Assembly: GCA_040766745.1 (NCBI GenBank)
Contig: JAXGPX010000009.1
Location: forward strand, 18,041 to 82,040
Source of the DNA: JAXGPX01 sp040766745
Lineage (GTDB): Bacteria > Bacillota > Sulfobacillia > Fermentithermobacillales > Fermentithermobacillaceae
DNA: 64,000 nucleotides
Reading direction: 5' to 3'
Shown: positions 61,498 through 64,000 of the stretch, piece after piece
How the letters are laid out: the number at the start of each line of letters is the position of its first letter
How positions within the stretch are numbered: position 1 is the stretch's first letter
The notes under the pieces: generated by a model
What the model saw: only the letters and a program-made list of their open reading frames with translations
What the model was told of the DNA's origin: nothing
Databases searched by the model: none
Program-made: the position numbers and the translations under genes

Positions 61498-61546
61498 TAA
61501 CTTAGTTACTAACTTATATTTAATTCAAAGACATAGGTCGTGTCAA
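61498..61546 (-). promoter_or_regulatory. Promoter and probable Rrf2 operator of the hemerythrin gene
   Basis: On the minus strand TTGACA (61541-61546), a 17-bp spacer and TTAAAT (61518-61523) form a SigA-like promoter. Directly downstream is a near-perfect 19-bp palindrome, TAACTTAGTTACTAACTTA (61498-61516; one mismatched pair). Confidence 0.65.
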
Positions 61547-61574
61547 TAGTTTTTTGAAATATCGAAAGGTTTTG

Positions 61575-61982
61575 TTACTCGGATGCAAGCTCGGCAATAG
61601 TAGTGCTCTTCATTATGTTTCTCAGGCTTTCTTGTGCCTTTTGCCATACAGGAAACAGGGGGCAGGTAGATTTTCGTTGGCACGAAGATTCTTCACTGAG
61701 GCATGCTTTGACAAAAAAGTTATCGCCGGTTGCGTCGACTACATCTTGAATTGTAATGGACGCTGGGTCTACTGCCAGCTTTACACCGCCTCCGGCACCG
61801 CGGACAGAGTCGACCCAACCTCTTTTGGTCAATATGGCCATGAGCTGAGGAACATACTTGGGCGGTATGTTCTGCCGCTCAGCGATTTCCCTTGAAAGAA
61901 TGTAATTCTCCTGAGAGCCTGCGGCGTGTTTGGCAAGGTCTATTAGAATCTGTAACAGGTATTCAATCTTATTTGTATACAT
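61575..61982 (-). CDS. Rrf2 family transcriptional regulator (iron-sulfur type)
   Basis: A 135-residue protein with the Rrf2 winged helix (YLLQILIDLAKH, SREIAERQNIPPKYVPQLMAILTKRGWVDSVRGAGGGVKLA). Three cysteines follow in the pattern C-x7-C-x5-C (ACLSEESSCQRKSTCP), as in the cluster-binding members NsrR, IscR and RsrR. It probably senses NO, O2 or iron-sulfur status and controls the hemerythrin gene behind it. ATG at 61982 has GAGGTGA five bases upstream; an in-frame GTG at 61991 overlaps that site. Confidence 0.9.
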   Translation of the reverse strand: MYTNKIEYLLQILIDLAKHAAGSQENYILSREIAERQNIPPKYVPQLMAILTKRGWVDSVRGAGGGVKLAVDPASITIQDVVDATGDNFFVKACLSEESSCQRKSTCPLFPVWQKAQESLRNIMKSTTIAELASE

Positions 61983-61991
61983 GGTTTTCAC

Positions 61992-62690
61992 CTCGCTGGC
62001 ACATGGATTATGACTTGTTTAGTCATATCTTTGTGCATCTCGATTGCTCGGCCTGGGTTCAACATTTTCCCTTGTACGGCGCATCTGACCTAATATCAAA
62101 CCCTGCACAAGGCCTATTCTAATTTATACCTTAGCCGCAAAGCAATGTTTTGACTCATTGGAATTGATTATACATCATCTTGGGAGAATTGTGTCGGAGG
62201 GAGGCCGGTATTTGGATGATGACGCTTGAAGCAGCAAGTTGATGGCACAGTGGTTCCGATACCGCGGTGCACAACATAAAAAGCGATAATGCAGACCGAG
62301 TAGGGGCCACAATGGCACGGAATACACTGCGTAGCAATTGCATGCGAATAGCGCTGAATCGGCACTCGAACAAATGTTAGCGACACTCTGTGACGGTTAA
62401 CGATGATATCATTAATAATGATGCAAGTTCTATCGATTGCAGGTACAGAAGAAGGATTTGCCAAAGCAATGTAGAATTGATTTTATGTTGTCGTTTGCGC
62501 AGAGAAACGGTCAAAACCAGGAATTATATGTTGCCAACGTTGTCCGCTATGCGGCTTGTGGCTACTCAGCACAGCATTACAGCACTATATGCAGCTATCT
62601 TATCTACTACTTGTAGTATTCCCAATAAAAGCTGTGGTTTGACTGTTATTGCACAAAGATAGGCATCTCAGAAATAGAGGTTAGATAACT
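61992..62690. other. Intergenic gap, no feature recognised
   Basis: About 700 bases with several short open frames but none with a ribosome binding site and family-like composition. I see no tRNA or clear repeat. Confidence 0.5.
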
Positions 62691-62699
62691 AAACGTCTG

Positions 62700-62885
62700 A
62701 TCCTGGAAGGTGAGATTCTGACCGGGAAAGGTTTGTGCGCTCAGCTTCGATAGTCCCGAATACGGGATGGCATTTGATTCTCAAAATGCGGGGGCATTGA
62801 GGAGTAAGGAGAACGTGGTCACCTGTGCCTTACTCGGAGCCAGTGGTGAAACCGGCCGCGAAAAGCGAGCCGGTTTTTATTTTGG
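62700..62885 (+). ncRNA. Candidate structured leader RNA with terminator
   Basis: Four successive hairpins can be drawn. The first is TCCCG/CGGGA (62754-62767) and the second GCATTT/AAATGC (62770-62789). The third is a perfect 8-bp stem GAGTAAGG/CCTTACTC with an 18-nt loop (62802-62835). The fourth is a terminator AAACCGGC/GCCGGTTT (62849-62876) with a T-rich tail. I could not assign it to a known riboswitch class. It lies about 300 bases before the SLH gene. Confidence 0.5.
62849..62882 (+). terminator. Rho-independent terminator
   Basis: The stem AAACCGGC / GCCGGTTT with a 12-nt loop is followed by TTATTTT. Confidence 0.8.
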
Positions 62886-63000
62886 GATTGTTGCGTTGGA
62901 AACGTGTATAGGAAACGGGTTAAGGAAACGGTTGGGCGTAATGGCAACTTTATGACGGTCCCTTTCTCTTGCAGTTGTTACCGGAAATCACCCGGTTTAG

Positions 63001-63189
63001 GTGGTGGCTCAGTCCACCAAACCACCGGCTTACTGGGCTGTTTGTCCAATCCCTCAGTGTGCCGGCCCCAACTGCAAAGAGAACGGCAAAGCATCGTTAT
63101 GGGTGAGGCACCGATATAGGGACAACAAATATCAGATAGTCTCAGTCAGTGCCAGGACAGGGAACAAGATTGTCTTCAGGAGGGATTGA
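63001..63189 (+). CDS. Possible small Cys-containing protein
   Basis: A 62-residue frame with two cysteines in CPIPQC and a third in AGPNC, then a basic, beta-like half (SLWVRHRYRDNKYQIVSVS). The composition looks protein-like and the frame ends at the ribosome binding site of the SLH gene. The start (GTG 63001 or 63004) has no clear ribosome binding site. I do not recognise a family. It may be a real short gene or chance. Confidence 0.35.
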   Translation: MVAQSTKPPAYWAVCPIPQCAGPNCKENGKASLWVRHRYRDNKYQIVSVSARTGNKIVFRRD

Positions 63190-63192
63190 TAA

Positions 63193-64000
63193 GTGAGTAA
63201 TAAGCGTAGCGGGCGGCTCATTGCTGTTTTACTGGCAATGTGCATGATTTTGGGCTCAGGACCTATGGTAATACTAGCTCAGGCTGGTACCGATATTGAA
63301 GGGCATTGGGCAGAACAGGTTATTGGCAGGTGGGTAGATAGGAAGATTGTTGACGGATATCCTGATGGAACGTTTAGGCCAAATGCTCCAATTAAGCGGG
63401 CCGAATTTGCGGCTTTGTTCAATAGAACCTTCGGGTACGCCACACTTTCTTCGGTCAACTTTGCTGATGTTGTTGGCAATGAGTGGTTTGCCGATGATAT
63501 CTCAAAGGCCGTAGGAGCCGGTTATATGGATGGGTATCCTGAAGGGCTGTTCAAGCCCAACGCCAACATATCCAGGCAGGAAGCCGCCATGGTTCTGGCG
63601 AGGATTAACGGGCTCGAGGAAACTGACGAAACCTTTGACTTCACTGATGTCGACAGCATCCCGGCTTGGAGCCGGTGGGCAGTTGTTGCCGTCGCAAGAG
63701 CGGGCCTAATGACCGGGTATCCTGACGGTAGTTTCAGCCCGGCGGCCAATTTCACGCGTGCAGAAACTGTAACCGTTTTGGACAGGCTTGTGGCTGAAGT
63801 CTTCGCAGAAGAAGGCACATACGGGAATGCCGAAGAGCAGACGGTTATTGAGGGCAATGTGGTTGTGCTGGCTGAAAACGTTGAACTCTGCAATTACCAT
63901 ATCACCGGCGACTTGCTCATTGCAGAGAGTGTCGGCGAAGGCACCGTGACTCTTGACAGAGTAATTGTTGACGGTGAGCTCTCTGTAAAAGGCGGGGGCA
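63193..64000 (+). CDS. S-layer homology (SLH) domain protein, truncated by the window end
   Basis: An exported protein with a signal peptide (basic SNKRSGR, then a hydrophobic stretch ending near LAQA) and three SLH domains: GHWAEQVIGRWVDRKIVDGYPDGTF-type, WFADDISKAVGAGYMDGYPEGLF-type and WSRWAVVAVARAGLMTGYPDGSF-type. SLH domains attach proteins to secondary cell-wall polymers. After the third domain (about residue 205) a new beta-rich region starts and continues beyond the window. GTG at 63193 has GGAGGGA seven bases upstream. Confidence 0.93.
   Translation, partial: MSNKRSGRLIAVLLAMCMILGSGPMVILAQAGTDIEGHWAEQVIGRWVDRKIVDGYPDGTFRPNAPIKRAEFAALFNRTFGYATLSSVNFADVVGNEWFADDISKAVGAGYMDGYPEGLFKPNANISRQEAAMVLARINGLEETDETFDFTDVDSIPAWSRWAVVAVARAGLMTGYPDGSFSPAANFTRAETVTVLDRLVAEVFAEEGTYGNAEEQTVIEGNVVVLAENVELCNYHITGDLLIAESVGEGTVTLDRVIVDGELSVKGGG

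Noticed and set aside
62849..62872. Similarity of GCCAGTGGTGAAACCGGC to the cobalamin riboswitch core
   Set aside because: The rest of the B12 box and the required long-range layout are absent; the segment is better explained as the start of a terminator stem.

Overview
The window reads as chromosome of a spore-forming, Clostridia-like member of the Bacillota. The support is a SpoIIP homologue, two T-box leaders of the Gram-positive type, a perfect CIRCE element before groESL, VanW, CPBP and SLH-domain proteins, ComEA/ComEC, and strong purine-rich ribosome binding sites. TTG and GTG starts are frequent (mnmA, groES, groEL, rpsT, valS and the SLH protein). GC content looks close to 50%. I cannot name a genus. 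Hemerythrin/Rrf2 and ferritin-like genes suggest an anaerobe that meets oxygen or nitrosative stress. No prophage, transposase or CRISPR array was seen.

Layout. Positions 1-480 are a 53-bp tandem repeat. From 0.6 to 8.4 kb come mnmA, a ferritin-like protein, an MFS pump, a serine hydrolase, a DegV protein, a DUF1287 protein and sfsA. From 8.6 to 16.8 kb come homoserine dehydrogenase, a second MFS protein, a DUF554 protein, a three-gene ABC-2 exporter and a lipoprotein flavocytochrome-c-like reductase. From 17 to 21.4 kb are a NusG-domain-II protein, a CPBP protease, a HEAT-like protein, PpnP and an LPG-synthase-type membrane protein. A block at 22-24.6 kb pairs an HTH plus PD-(D/E)XK-like protein with a DNA methyltransferase, embedded in repeat-rich DNA. 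From 24.8 to 33.2 kb are a RocB-like peptidase, a TIM-barrel-like protein, a YtpB-type terpene synthase next to a polyprenyl diphosphate synthase, and an M14 carboxypeptidase. From 33.6 to 48.8 kb are T-box/leuS, comEA, CIRCE/groESL, a MacA/MacB-like pair, comEC, a VanW protein and holA. From 48.9 to 55.9 kb, mostly on the minus strand, are rpsT, a SPOR protein, a PrcB-like protein, folC and T-box/valS. From 56.7 to 64 kb are an amidase-domain protein, three tRNAs, a small membrane protein, spoIIP, a DUF438-hemerythrin protein with an Rrf2 regulator, a candidate structured RNA, and the start of an SLH protein that runs off the window.

The most unusual property is pervasive repetition. Nearly every long intergenic gap holds its own tandem repeat (units of 11, 14, 15, 40, 53, 61 and about 115 bp). 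A REP-like palindrome with a GGGGACGGTTC core occurs as pairs directly abutting TGA stop codons of three genes, and once in frame inside folC. Many housekeeping enzymes (MnmA, SfsA, LeuRS, ValRS, FolC, polyprenyl synthase, ComEC, the methyltransferase, the M14 peptidase) carry extra low-complexity or tandem-repeat segments at places where their families have none. The genome seems to tolerate, or actively generate, repeat expansion both between and inside genes. This is the main candidate for a previously undescribed phenomenon here.
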